Origin: Lewinellaceae bacterium | GTDB lineage: Bacteria; Bacteroidota; Bacteroidia; Chitinophagales; Saprospiraceae | NCBI GenBank assembly: GCA_020636025.1 | Contig: JACJYQ010000004.1 | Coordinates: 248,001-312,000 of the forward strand | Length of the DNA: 64,000 nucleotides | Direction: 5' to 3' | Shown: piece after piece, positions 27,061-34,236 of the stretch | Numbering within the stretch: the stretch's first letter is position 1 | Layout: every line of letters begins with the position of its first letter | Notes under the pieces: generated by a model | Told to the model about the DNA's origin: nothing | Seen by the model: the letters and a program-made list of their open reading frames with translations, nothing else | Database searches by the model: none | Translations under genes and position numbers: made by a program

Positions 27061-27132
27061 ATATTCAAAATCCGATATCCGAAATCCAATATCCGATCGG
27101 ATATTGGATTTCGGATATCGGATTTTGAATAT
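27061..27132. repeat. Perfect 72-bp palindrome with no spacer
   Basis: Positions 27061-27096 and 27097-27132 are exact reverse complements, with the axis inside CCGATCGG. Each 36-nt arm is itself made of related words (ATCCGATATCCGAAATCC, AATATCCGA). It lies between the divergent rplM operon and the threonine dehydrogenase gene. It could extrude as a cruciform or form a long RNA hairpin in the tdh 5' region. Confidence 0.97.
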
Positions 27133-27192
27133 TGCGACACCGGATATTCCCTTCATTCGCCCTACATTCGCCGCAGCAAGTCCTACCCTATT

Positions 27193-28140
27193 ATGAAGCA
27201 AGATAAAATATTGATCATCGGCGCTGGCGGCCAGATCGGCACGGTGTTGACAGCAGCTTTACGAGATGCATTTGGAGAGCAGCACGTAATCGCCTCGGAT
27301 TTAAGACCATTGGAGAACCAGGCTGGTCCGAGTGAAGTTCTGAACGCACTTGATGCTAAAGCATTGGCTGAATTGGTTAAAAAACACAGTATTACCCAGA
27401 TATATCATCTGGCTGCCATTTTAAGTGCCAAGGGCGAAGCCGACCCGATGAAATCCTGGGAAATCAATATGGGTAGCCTGTTTAACGTTTTTGAGACTGC
27501 CCGAAACCTAAGTATTCAAAAAGTCTTTTATCCATCCTCTATTGCTGTTTTTGGCAGGGAAGCTGCTCCCAGAAATACTCCTCAATTTGAGGTGTTAATT
27601 CCAGAGACCGTTTATGGTATTAGTAAAGTAGCCGGAGAAAACTGGGCCAATTACTATTTCAGGCGTTATGGTCTTGATGTGCGCTCTGTACGGTACCCAG
27701 GTATAATTGGATATCAAAGCATGCCAGGCGGGGGCACTACTGATTATGCCGTGGATATTTACCATTGTGCTGTTAAGAACCAGCCTTTTGAGTGTTTTTT
27801 ACAAGAAAACACACCCCTTCCAATGATTTATATGGATGATGCCATCAGGGGAACTATTGAACTGATGAATGCTCCTGCAGAGCAGGTTAAGGTTCGAACC
27901 AGTTACAATTTGGCAGGGATGACCTTCACACCAAAAGAAATTGCCGAGAGCATTAAAAAGGAAATACCAGAATTCCAGATAAGTTACAAGCCAGATTTTC
28001 GACAGGCGATTGCCGATTCCTGGCCCGGCTCAATTGACGACTCAACAGCCAGAGCCGATTGGGGCTGGAAACCCGCCTATGATCTGGACGGGATGACGAG
28101 GGATATGTTGTTGCAATTAAAGAAGCAGTACCTTAAATAA
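27193..28140 (+). CDS. L-threonine 3-dehydrogenase, GalE-like short-chain (SDR) type
   Basis: The start at 27193 is chosen because it begins MKQDKILIIGAGGQIG; the frame extends upstream only through the palindrome. 315 residues. It shows a Rossmann GAGGQIG, HLAAILSAKGE, PSSIAVFG (Ser near 115), catalytic YGISK (Tyr141, Lys145), YPGIIGY and the PGGGTTDYAVDIYH block typical of NAD-dependent threonine dehydrogenases of Flavobacterium and Cupriavidus. It would oxidise L-threonine to 2-amino-3-oxobutyrate. No KBL-type lyase gene lies next to it. Other extended SDR sugar epimerases are a weaker alternative. Confidence 0.88.
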   Translation: MKQDKILIIGAGGQIGTVLTAALRDAFGEQHVIASDLRPLENQAGPSEVLNALDAKALAELVKKHSITQIYHLAAILSAKGEADPMKSWEINMGSLFNVFETARNLSIQKVFYPSSIAVFGREAAPRNTPQFEVLIPETVYGISKVAGENWANYYFRRYGLDVRSVRYPGIIGYQSMPGGGTTDYAVDIYHCAVKNQPFECFLQENTPLPMIYMDDAIRGTIELMNAPAEQVKVRTSYNLAGMTFTPKEIAESIKKEIPEFQISYKPDFRQAIADSWPGSIDDSTARADWGWKPAYDLDGMTRDMLLQLKKQYLK

Positions 28141-28166
28141 TTAGCTAATTGGCACATTAGCTAATT
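28139..28166. repeat. Repeated palindrome AATTAGCTAATT at a convergent gene junction
   Basis: AATTAGCTAATT at 28139-28150 and ATTAGCTAATT at 28156-28166 are 5 bp apart and each is self-complementary. The pair fills the 24-bp gap between the threonine dehydrogenase stop and the ROK gene stop, touching both. Confidence 0.8.
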
Positions 28167-29064
28167 AAAGTAGAGCAGCGCCAAACACACCGGCGCTATC
28201 TCCCAGTTTGGGTTTCATAAAAACGGTATCTATCCTTGTGTTGAAGAGGTATTTTTTCACTTCCTCAACTCCATCTGTGTATAGTCGGTCTATGTTTCCT
28301 ACCCCACCACCTATCACAACTACATCTGGATCGACCATATTAATTACCACGGCCATCGCCTTGCCAAAAAAGTGAACCATTCTGTCCATGGTTTGTATAG
28401 CTGCTTTGTCTTCACCAGATATCGCCCTATCTGCGATCTCTCTGAGTTTCAATTTGTTACCGCTGACACCGGCATAATATCTTTCAAGGGCCGGACCGGA
28501 GATTACAGTCTCCACGCAACCTACCCTGCCACAATAACACTTTCCGCCACTTTCATCGAGGAAATTGTGACCCCATTCACCTGCAATGCCTTGTTTCCCG
28601 TTAATAACCTTGTCATGTACCACCCAGCCACCGCCAACACCGGTTCCCATGATCACACCAAATACTACCTCAGGTTTTTTCTCCAATTCAGCCGCGCTAC
28701 CCATAAGAGCTTCCGCAACGGCGAAACAGTTGGCATCATTGGCAAGTCTTACAGGAATACCTAATACAGCTTCAAGATCTTTATTAAAAGGCTTCCCGAT
28801 CAATGCCGTTGTATTGGCATTCTTAATAAAACCGGTATTTGGGTCCAACGTTCCGGGATGACCAATTCCAATGGCTGTTGGCTTTAGCCCTGATTCTTTG
28901 ATCAGCATATCCACCAGCTTTTTTACCTGGCCGATTATATGCTCGTAGCCATTATGCGCTTCTGTAGGTATCCTTGTTCGATGCAATACCACCGGGTTTG
29001 CTTTGCTTTGAAGTATGGCTCCCTCCATTTTGGTGCCTCCGAGATCTATTCCCCAAATATGCAT
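28165..29064 (-). CDS. ROK-family sugar kinase (glucokinase-like)
   Basis: 299 residues. The N-terminal phosphate-binding GIDLGGTKMEGAIL, the sugar-binding region GIGHPGTLDP, NDANCFAVAEA with its catalytic Asp, GVIMGTGVGGGWV, and the ROK zinc motif HNFLDESGGKCYCGRVGCVE are all present. It probably phosphorylates glucose or an N-acetylhexosamine with ATP in the cytoplasm. No repressor HTH domain is fused, so it is a kinase rather than a NagC-type regulator. Its 5' region carries a TTAGTG-type repeat (29081-29117). Confidence 0.92.
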   Translation of the reverse strand: MHIWGIDLGGTKMEGAILQSKANPVVLHRTRIPTEAHNGYEHIIGQVKKLVDMLIKESGLKPTAIGIGHPGTLDPNTGFIKNANTTALIGKPFNKDLEAVLGIPVRLANDANCFAVAEALMGSAAELEKKPEVVFGVIMGTGVGGGWVVHDKVINGKQGIAGEWGHNFLDESGGKCYCGRVGCVETVISGPALERYYAGVSGNKLKLREIADRAISGEDKAAIQTMDRMVHFFGKAMAVVINMVDPDVVVIGGGVGNIDRLYTDGVEEVKKYLFNTRIDTVFMKPKLGDSAGVFGAALL

Positions 29065-29080
29065 GGTTTTAGAAATGGTA

Positions 29081-29117
29081 AATGGTTAGTGATCAGCGAT
29101 CAGTGGTTAGTGGTCGA
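29081..29117. repeat. TTAGTGATCAG-type tandem repeat in the ROK gene 5' region
   Basis: GGTTAGTGATCAG, CGATCAGTGG and TTAGTGG follow each other, and GATCAGCGATC holds internal symmetry. Similar words occur at 39031-39064 and across the stop codon near 56411-56440. Confidence 0.6.
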
Positions 29118-29149
29118 TTGGGAGGGTGATGGAATAAGGAGATTCAAAT

Positions 29150-29157
29150 TACCTTTG
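29150..29157 (+). promoter_or_regulatory. Candidate -7 box for the RidA gene
   Basis: TACCTTTG fits the TAnnTTTG consensus, 41 nt before the ATG at 29198. The nearest upstream TTG is 29 nt away, longer than usual. Confidence 0.4.
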
Positions 29158-29197
29158 CCCTTGCAAATAAACACATTACCATCGAAAAAGAGTGAAA

Positions 29198-29617
29198 ATG
29201 GCTTCTTCAGAAAAATATGATGCGCAAAATGCGCCGAAACCAGTTGGACTTTACCCACATGCCAGAAAAGTGGGGAACTTGCTTTTTTTATCCGGCATTG
29301 GGCCTCGCAATCCGGATGATGACAGCGTTCCTGGCCTGACACGCTCGGCTTCAGGCAATTTTACCCATTTTGATTTTGAAGCACAGGTGCACTCTGTATT
29401 TGCCAATGTTAAAAAGGTCCTGGAAGCCAGTGGCGCGACATGGGAAAGTCTGGTGGATGTTACTGTGTATCTGGTAAATATGGAACGGGATTTCCATACC
29501 TACAATCGAATCTGGGCCGAATATTTTACCGAAAATGCGCCTTGTAGAACTACTGTGGGGATTGACAGTCTGCCGACACCAATTGCGATTGAATTGAAAT
29601 GTATAGCAGTGATTTAA
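29198..29617 (+). CDS. RidA/YjgF/UK114-family deaminase
   Basis: 139 residues from the ATG at 29198; a GTG six bases earlier is the alternative. The family signature is at the C-terminal end: APCRTTVGIDSLPTPIAIELKCIA, including the Arg that binds the substrate carboxylate. FLSGIGPRNPDDDSVPG and VDVTVYLVNMERDF are also typical. RidA enzymes hydrolyse reactive enamine/imine intermediates from PLP enzymes. The longer loop near PRNPDDD resembles the 2-aminomuconate deaminase branch, but no tryptophan-degradation genes are adjacent. It stands alone on the plus strand. Confidence 0.9.
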   Translation: MASSEKYDAQNAPKPVGLYPHARKVGNLLFLSGIGPRNPDDDSVPGLTRSASGNFTHFDFEAQVHSVFANVKKVLEASGATWESLVDVTVYLVNMERDFHTYNRIWAEYFTENAPCRTTVGIDSLPTPIAIELKCIAVI

Positions 29618-29742
29618 CAATGCGCAATGCATCAATGCGCAATGTATCAATGTATCAATGCGTAATGTTAAGAGATAAAAAAATGCGGAACATGGAAATA
29701 ATCCATACTCCGCATTGCGCATTGGTACATTGATGCATTGAT
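29617..29742. repeat. Composite element: ATCAATGCGCA word arms around a terminator
   Basis: The left arm (29617-29665) strings together CAATGCGCAATGCATCAATG-type words; the right arm (29711-29742) is the approximate inverse. The core is the hairpin at 29683-29715. Positions 29631-29662 are identical over 32 bp to 58114-58145. The element fills the gap between the convergent RidA and bL38 genes. Confidence 0.85.
29677..29715 (-). terminator. Intrinsic terminator of the tRNA-Arg/rpmB/rpmG/bL38 operon
   Basis: ATGCGGA (29683-29689) pairs with TCCGCAT (29709-29715), and ATGGA (29692-29696) with TCCAT (29702-29706). On the minus strand it is followed by seven T. It starts 28 bp past the bL38 stop. 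Confidence 0.9.
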
Positions 29743-29922
29743 TTATTTCGCGTCTGCGAAGAAATCTTTCACCTTGTCTTTGTGAACGATCATTTGCTTG
29801 TAGGAATATCTTCCAGTAAGCGGATCTTTAACGGCTTTAACCACTTTTACGTGATCTTTACCGGAGCCTGCGTTGGCAGCACGTTGAGCAACACGGGCGT
29901 TTTTGGATACTTTCTTAGCCAT
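29743..29922 (-). CDS. Small ribosomal protein of the DUF4295 family (bL38)
   Basis: 59 residues, beginning MAKKVSKNARVAQRAANAGS and ending VKDFFADAK, with a basic middle (KDHVKVVKAVKDPLTGRYSY). DUF4295 proteins are encoded behind rpmB-rpmG in Bacteroidota, and a member was found as an extra large-subunit protein (bL38) in the Flavobacterium johnsoniae ribosome. Gene order and sequence both fit. It lies 25 bp after rpmG and is ended by the terminator at 29677. Confidence 0.92.
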   Translation of the reverse strand: MAKKVSKNARVAQRAANAGSGKDHVKVVKAVKDPLTGRYSYKQMIVHKDKVKDFFADAK

Positions 29923-29947
29923 AGCCTATTAGTTTGCAGGTTTACAA

Positions 29948-30136
29948 TTATTTGATTTCGCGGTGAACTGTGTACTTGCGCATAATAGCGTTGTACTTTT
30001 TCAGTTCCATACGGTCTGGGGTGTTTTTACGATTTTTCTGGGTAATGTAGCGGGAAGTTCCAGGCAAGCCAGAATCTTTGTGCTCAGTGCATTCCAGAAT
30101 TACCTGAATGCGATTACCCTTTGCTTTTTTTGCCAT
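29948..30136 (-). CDS. rpmG: 50S ribosomal protein L33
   Basis: 62 residues: MAKKAKGNRIQVILECTEH, then the GTSRYITQKNRKNTPDRMEL block that is diagnostic of L33, and the short C-terminal YNAIMRKYTVHREIK. It has a single Cys, so it is the zinc-free form. It lies 65 bp after rpmB. Confidence 0.97.
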   Translation of the reverse strand: MAKKAKGNRIQVILECTEHKDSGLPGTSRYITQKNRKNTPDRMELKKYNAIMRKYTVHREIK

Positions 30137-30201
30137 TTTAGATAAAATTTAAGCGATTGGATGTAATGGGTGAATTGGATAAAGAAATTGTGAAGCTGAA
30201 A

Positions 30202-30456
30202 TTAAACTTCGTCGCCGTGAAAAACGATCTCGCCTTTTTTCTCCAGTTTCTTGATGTACTGATAAACACCAAGTTTGGAAATTGTGCGGATGGCGGCTGA
30301 AGAAACTTTCAGAGTAATCCATTCACCTGTTTCAGGTACGAAAAACTTTTTGGTGTGAAGGTTCGGATAAAACCGACGCTTCGTTTTACGGTTTGAGTGA
30401 GAAACATAATTACCACTAATTGGGCGTTTCCCAGTCAGGTCACATACTTTAGACAT
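30202..30456 (-). CDS. rpmB: 50S ribosomal protein L28
   Basis: 84 residues from the ATG at 30456, giving MSKVCDLTGKRPISGNYVSH; the frame continues upstream but L28 begins with this CxxTGK motif. NRKTKRRFYPNLHTKKFFVP and AAIRTISKLGVYQYIKK are further L28 blocks. The first gene after tRNA-Arg in the operon. Its 5' region contains a 10-bp inverted repeat that could fold as a leader. Confidence 0.97.
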   Translation of the reverse strand: MSKVCDLTGKRPISGNYVSHSNRKTKRRFYPNLHTKKFFVPETGEWITLKVSSAAIRTISKLGVYQYIKKLEKKGEIVFHGDEV

Positions 30457-30466
30457 GTTAATAAAA

Positions 30467-30525
30467 TTGAGTGTTCTAATTGAAACAACTTTCAAGAAAT
30501 GAGCGCCCAAAAATGGAACACTCAA
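30467..30525 (-). promoter_or_regulatory. Long-range inverted repeat in the 5' region of rpmB
   Basis: TTGAGTGTTC (30467-30476) and GAACACTCAA (30516-30525) are exact inverses enclosing 39 nt. They lie in the 86-nt gap between tRNA-Arg and rpmB, ending 10 nt before the rpmB ATG. In a joint transcript this would be a hairpin over the start region, a possible ribosomal-protein leader or a tRNA processing signal. A weak promoter-like CATTTTTG (30508-30515, minus) offers the alternative of an operator. Confidence 0.5.
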
Positions 30526-30542
30526 ACACTTCAAAACTGCGG

Positions 30543-30615
30543 TGACTCCGAGAGGACTCGAACCTCTAACCTTCTGATCCGTAGTCAGATGCTCTATCCA
30601 TTAAGCTACGGAGCC
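30543..30615 (-). tRNA. tRNA-Arg (anticodon ACG)
   Basis: 73 nt on the minus strand: acceptor GGCTCCG/CGGAGTC, D arm with GCTTAATGGATAGAGC, anticodon stem TCTGA/TCAGA with loop CTACGGA (anticodon ACG), T arm AGAGG-TTCGAGT-CCTCT, discriminator A. CCA is not encoded. The wobble A is expected to become inosine and read CGN codons. A promoter lies just upstream. Confidence 0.96.
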
Positions 30616-30638
30616 AATTACCGATAAATTTCGGGCCG

Positions 30639-30670
30639 CAAAGATAGCGGTAGCTCGATTGAAAAACCAA
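30639..30670 (-). promoter_or_regulatory. Bacteroidota-type promoter of tRNA-Arg and the downstream L28-L33-bL38 genes
   Basis: On the minus strand TTG (30668-30670), a 21-nt spacer and TATCTTTG (30639-30646) match the consensus. It ends 24 nt before the tRNA 5' end. Confidence 0.75.
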
Positions 30671-30678
30671 GCACAAAA

Positions 30679-32325
30679 TTATATTTTTGGAAATTTCACT
30701 GAAACAATCGCATTACCCCTGCTAATTGACAATACATACACCCCTCTTGGAAGGTCAGAAAAGTCGAATTTTACTGAATTTGCGTAAAACTGGTTGGGGT
30801 TCAGCTCCTCCTGATGAATCAATTGGCCCAGCATATTGAATACGCGAAATTGGTATGGAAAGAATATAGGCGTTTGATAGTTTAGTGTAACCTCATTATC
30901 AGACCTGGATGTTTTAACACCTAAAATATCGAGTGGGCCAACGGCGCCCTGGCATAAAGCGGTAACCCCGTCTATGGCTTTCTTTATATTCAGGTGCCCA
31001 CCGGTAACAGTTTTACCTTCAAGACCGGCATTGGGTTCGGTATTATTTAAAATAGCTTCTTTTACCCGAATGGCGCAGGCATCAGGGTCGGTAAGTGCAT
31101 CTATGGTAAAGCCTTCGCAACCGAGGCTGTACAACAATCCGATCGTACCAGTAACATGAGGCGTTGCGCCCGACGTCCCACCCAACTGGTTTGAATAGCT
31201 TGGCACATCGCCTATATTGTATGTGGTATAGGTGCCTTCTCCGGGTGCACCCAGATCGATGGTAGTTTTGCCGTAACCACTGGGGATTCTGGAGCCGAGT
31301 ACATTCACATTAGTAACTGTAATCAAATAATCACTGCCACATGAAGTAGGCATATCTCCATAAATATCAACATCTGTATTTCCATTGGTGGTTGCGCCCA
31401 CATTGAGGACTCCTACTGATCCAAGCGAATCATACAATGAACACCAGGTTTTAAATTCGGCATTTGCTGTAGGGAATTGATTATCGTAGCCAAATGATGC
31501 ATTGGTAGCTACTACAAAAGCGCCTTTGGCGCCATTTGTCTGGTTGTACATACGCCGCATGTTGAACACATAATAGTATCCGGCAATAATTTCCGATGGA
31601 TACTCAATACCGGAAATGTTCATCATTTTAATATTCCAGTTTATACCGGCAACTCCAATACCATTGTTCCCTACGGCGCCAATAACCCCATATACTCCGG
31701 TGCCATGCCAGCCATTATTTCCGGTGTCATCCATTTCTGTTGCCGGGTTCCAGCCACCAAAGTCATCCACAAAGCCATTGCCATCGTTGTCAATGCCATC
31801 ATTTGGGACTTCCTGCCAGTTCCACCAGCGATTTCCAGCGAGATCTGGATGAGTTAACAAAGCACCTCTTTCCAATACAGCCACTACAATTGTATCGCCT
31901 TGCAAGGTTAATCCACCGGTGGAAGTATCCCAGGCATCGGGGGCGTTAATCAGGCTCATATCGGCTTGCTGGAAATAGTCGGGGTCGTTAGGTGTAACAC
32001 TGCGCTCTTGCAGCTTATAATTGAGATCACAAAACATCACCTCTGGCATGCTTTGGGAAATTTCCTGCAATTGCTGGATGTTGGCAGCACCCTCTTCAAA
32101 CCCGATGAGATAGATATGCCATTTCGGAACAATGTTTCTTTTTAGATAAGCGCCTGCGCCGCCACCCGTAAACCGATTCAACTCGAGCAAATAACTATTT
32201 AGATCAGCCTCATCAGTAAGGCGAACTATCAACTCTCCGGGTTTATAGATAGAACCCAGGCTTTGAGAAAAGCTTGAATGGTAAAAACCGAATAGCAGGC
32301 AAAAAAGGAGTAAATAGTTTTTCAT
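30679..32325 (-). CDS. Secreted subtilisin-like (S8) peptidase with T9SS sorting domain and altered catalytic Asp
   Basis: The start at 32325 gives a signal peptide (MKNYLLLFCLLFGFYHSSFSQ); 548 residues. An inhibitor-like propeptide precedes the S8 domain. The His motif GWHGTGVYG (His207) and the Ser motif GGTSGATPH (Ser385) are present, but the Asp motif reads VVAVLERG: Glu152 replaces Asp in the usual DTG/DSG. Ca-binding-like DNDGNGFVDD follows. From about 465, NVLGQLIH-like and DLPRGVYVLSISRG strands form a type A T9SS C-terminal domain. Export to the surface is inferred; whether it is active with Glu is open. Confidence 0.88.
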   Translation of the reverse strand: MKNYLLLFCLLFGFYHSSFSQSLGSIYKPGELIVRLTDEADLNSYLLELNRFTGGGAGAYLKRNIVPKWHIYLIGFEEGAANIQQLQEISQSMPEVMFCDLNYKLQERSVTPNDPDYFQQADMSLINAPDAWDTSTGGLTLQGDTIVVAVLERGALLTHPDLAGNRWWNWQEVPNDGIDNDGNGFVDDFGGWNPATEMDDTGNNGWHGTGVYGVIGAVGNNGIGVAGINWNIKMMNISGIEYPSEIIAGYYYVFNMRRMYNQTNGAKGAFVVATNASFGYDNQFPTANAEFKTWCSLYDSLGSVGVLNVGATTNGNTDVDIYGDMPTSCGSDYLITVTNVNVLGSRIPSGYGKTTIDLGAPGEGTYTTYNIGDVPSYSNQLGGTSGATPHVTGTIGLLYSLGCEGFTIDALTDPDACAIRVKEAILNNTEPNAGLEGKTVTGGHLNIKKAIDGVTALCQGAVGPLDILGVKTSRSDNEVTLNYQTPIFFPYQFRVFNMLGQLIHQEELNPNQFYANSVKFDFSDLPRGVYVLSISRGNAIVSVKFPKI

Positions 32326-32442
32326 AAGCTGGAAAATGTGTGTGTCGTGTTTTGGGTTAAAACTGGCCCGATTGGTTGCCCGAAGAAAAGGTATTTTGTT
32401 TGAATTGGACAAATACCAGTCACAGAGGTTTAGCCAGAACCA

Positions 32443-33234
32443 TCATTTCAGTTGAGAATACAGCTCTGAAAAGTATCCAGGTGATTTAATCAAACGGCTG
32501 CCATACCAAGAAAACAGCTCGCCATCAACCAATAAGACGCGTGAAGAGGGACAAATGGTTTGAAGCTCGGCAATATGTTTTACAGCAAACGGATATGGCT
32601 CTGAAGAAAGCAATATTACATCCGGCTTTACTTCAGCCAATTCTGTTGGTTTAAGCTCAGGATAACGTTTCTGTTCTCCAAACACATTGCGAAATCCCGC
32701 CCTGTATAGCATATCATGAATAAACGTATCTGCCCCCGCTGCCATAAATGGCTTTCGCCAGATTAAATAGGCAGCATTGATCCTCTCAGAATCTGTACTT
32801 CGAGCCAATCGTTGGAATCGCTGGCTAATTTCTATCACGATTTTATCTGCTTGAACTTTTCGATCGCACAGACTGCCCAACTCACGAATCATCCATAAAG
32901 CATCCTCCAACGTGTACACATCACTCATCCATACCGGGAATCGCTCACCAAGCCATTCAATTTGGTCCTGGTCGTTTTCTTCTTTGTTACCAATGATCAA
33001 ATCCGGCTTAAAAGAAGCGATTTTTTCCAGGTTTAATGTTTTGGTACCGCCAACCCTGGTTTTGCCCCGAAACCATTCATTCGGGTGTATGCAAAATTTT
33101 GTGATTCCCAATACTTCTCTGTCCAATTCCAGGTCAGCCAGCAATTCGGTCTGGGAAGGAACAAGAGATATGATCCTTTGTGGTGGCCACTGTGGAAGCG
33201 TGATTGTACGTTGAATTTGATCGGTAAAAGTCAC
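32443..33234 (-). CDS. BtuF-like periplasmic-binding-fold protein without signal peptide
   Basis: 263 residues of the helical-backbone metal receptor fold. RIISLVPSQTELLADL, VLGITKFCIHPNEW, KIASFKPDLIIGNKEEN and KPDVILLSSEPYPF match cobalamin/iron-siderophore binding proteins of ABC importers. No signal peptide or lipobox is visible, and no permease or ATPase gene is adjacent, so transport is unproven; this cytosol-like form is common in Bacteroidota. It may bind a corrinoid or metal complex. Stand-alone, divergent to nothing nearby. Confidence 0.8.
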   Translation of the reverse strand: MTFTDQIQRTITLPQWPPQRIISLVPSQTELLADLELDREVLGITKFCIHPNEWFRGKTRVGGTKTLNLEKIASFKPDLIIGNKEENDQDQIEWLGERFPVWMSDVYTLEDALWMIRELGSLCDRKVQADKIVIEISQRFQRLARSTDSERINAAYLIWRKPFMAAGADTFIHDMLYRAGFRNVFGEQKRYPELKPTELAEVKPDVILLSSEPYPFAVKHIAELQTICPSSRVLLVDGELFSWYGSRLIKSPGYFSELYSQLK

Positions 33235-33410
33235 CTCTATGCTTTTGGTGTAAGATTAGGATAAGGATTGTACGTGAATGACCAAGCGAAAATTGCTCAG
33301 TAGATTGAGAAACAGTTTCCCAGGCTGAAGGTTACGAATTCAAGTCTTGTATTCGCTCTAAAAAGCTTTTTGGCAATCATTAATAAATTCGCAGATCGTA
33401 ACTCAATTTA

Positions 33411-33695
33411 TTAATGGGAAAGACTATCGAGTTTATGCGAGTCTAATGCAAACAAATAAAACAAGTAACAAAAGAAAAATATCATATCGATAATCATCAA
33501 CAAACAAATACCATGATCAGACTTGACATTGGCTCGAAAAATTACATAAACCAAATATGATAAGAGGGGCAAAAAGACCAGGACAAATTGTAAAAACTCT
33601 TTTGGGTTGGCATAAATAGAATCGGTATCTATATCAATTACATACAACCATGACACAATGATCAAAATATTATATATGTATCGAAGTGTTTTCAT
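33411..33695 (-). CDS. Small three-helix membrane protein, unknown
   Basis: 94 residues from the ATG at 33695 (a Met six codons earlier is possible). Hydrophobic segments near 5-22, 34-54 and 65-84 predict three membrane helices; the last is very Phe/Tyr-rich (MIIDMIFFFCYLFYLF). No family is recognised. It follows another small membrane protein by 21 bp on the same strand, so the two are probably co-transcribed. The A+T-rich codon use differs somewhat from neighbouring genes, a weak hint of transfer. Confidence 0.6.
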   Translation of the reverse strand: MKTLRYIYNILIIVSWLYVIDIDTDSIYANPKEFLQFVLVFLPLLSYLVYVIFRANVKSDHGICLLMIIDMIFFFCYLFYLFALDSHKLDSLSH

Positions 33696-33716
33696 TAAAA
33701 TTAAATAGTACAATTT

Positions 33717-34040
33717 CTAACCTGGCGGTGAATCCACACGCCAACCATGATATAAAATTAAAACCTCTATGGCGAAAATGACTACCAGTTCTACGAGCAT
33801 AATCAAAAAAATTCTAAAGCCTCGTAACTGCCTATTATTTATCTTTTGATGATAGAAAAACACCAACCCAGAAACGAGCATGATAAACAAGAGCGGAAGA
33901 CAATACATTTCTTCCATGGTAAATTCCCAATTCTGGAAATGCCCATAAATCAGTAGGCAGATCAGTCCCAAATGCCAAACCTGGTAAATAATCTTGGGAT
34001 TTTTTTCCAAAGGCAAGTACCTCATAAAGTGTCTTTCCAA
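33717..34040 (-). CDS. Small membrane protein, unknown
   Basis: 107 residues (or 102 from the second Met at 34025). Three hydrophobic segments: near 23-39 (VWHLGLICLLIYG), 47-64 (LPLLFIMLVSGLVFFYH) and 77-98 (IFLIMLVELVVIFAIEVLIL). No motif or family is recognised. First of a pair with the gene at 33411. It is divergent from the EAD11/FGE-like gene, so a shared regulatory region of about 200 bp lies between them. Confidence 0.6.
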   Translation of the reverse strand: MERHFMRYLPLEKNPKIIYQVWHLGLICLLIYGHFQNWEFTMEEMYCLPLLFIMLVSGLVFFYHQKINNRQLRGFRIFLIMLVELVVIFAIEVLILYHGWRVDSPPG

Positions 34041-34161
34041 ACCAATTGAACTAATGGCTCCAATCAGTTGCCAACTTAGGTAAAATGTATAAAAATCGGG
34101 TTTTCAATTAGCAAATAGCTGACTGAATGGGGGAAAGAAGGCATCATCTCGATACCCACAG

Positions 34162-34190
34162 GTAATTTTCGAGTTAAGATATTATATTTG
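34162..34190 (+). promoter_or_regulatory. Candidate promoter of the EAD11/FGE-like gene
   Basis: TATATTTG (34183-34190) matches TAnnTTTG, with a TTTTC at about 34166 in place of a good TTG box. It lies 46 nt before the start codon. Confidence 0.45.
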
Positions 34191-34236
34191 CTATCCATTC
34201 ATCGTACTAAACGCTAATCAACGCTTAAGATCTTTT

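Noticed and set aside
27058..27192. Extension of threonine dehydrogenase through the palindrome
   Set aside because: The Rossmann start lies just after the ATG at 27193; translation of the palindrome gives a symmetric low-complexity peptide.
29617..29742. CRISPR-like repeats
   Set aside because: Words are short, touching, inverted and without unique spacers of constant length; no cas gene is in the window.
30679..32412. Calling the Glu-type subtilase a pseudogene
   Set aside because: The frame is intact and the other catalytic residues and the sorting domain are kept.
32443..33234. Assigning the BtuF-like protein to vitamin B12 import
   Set aside because: No signal peptide and no importer genes nearby; only the fold can be supported.
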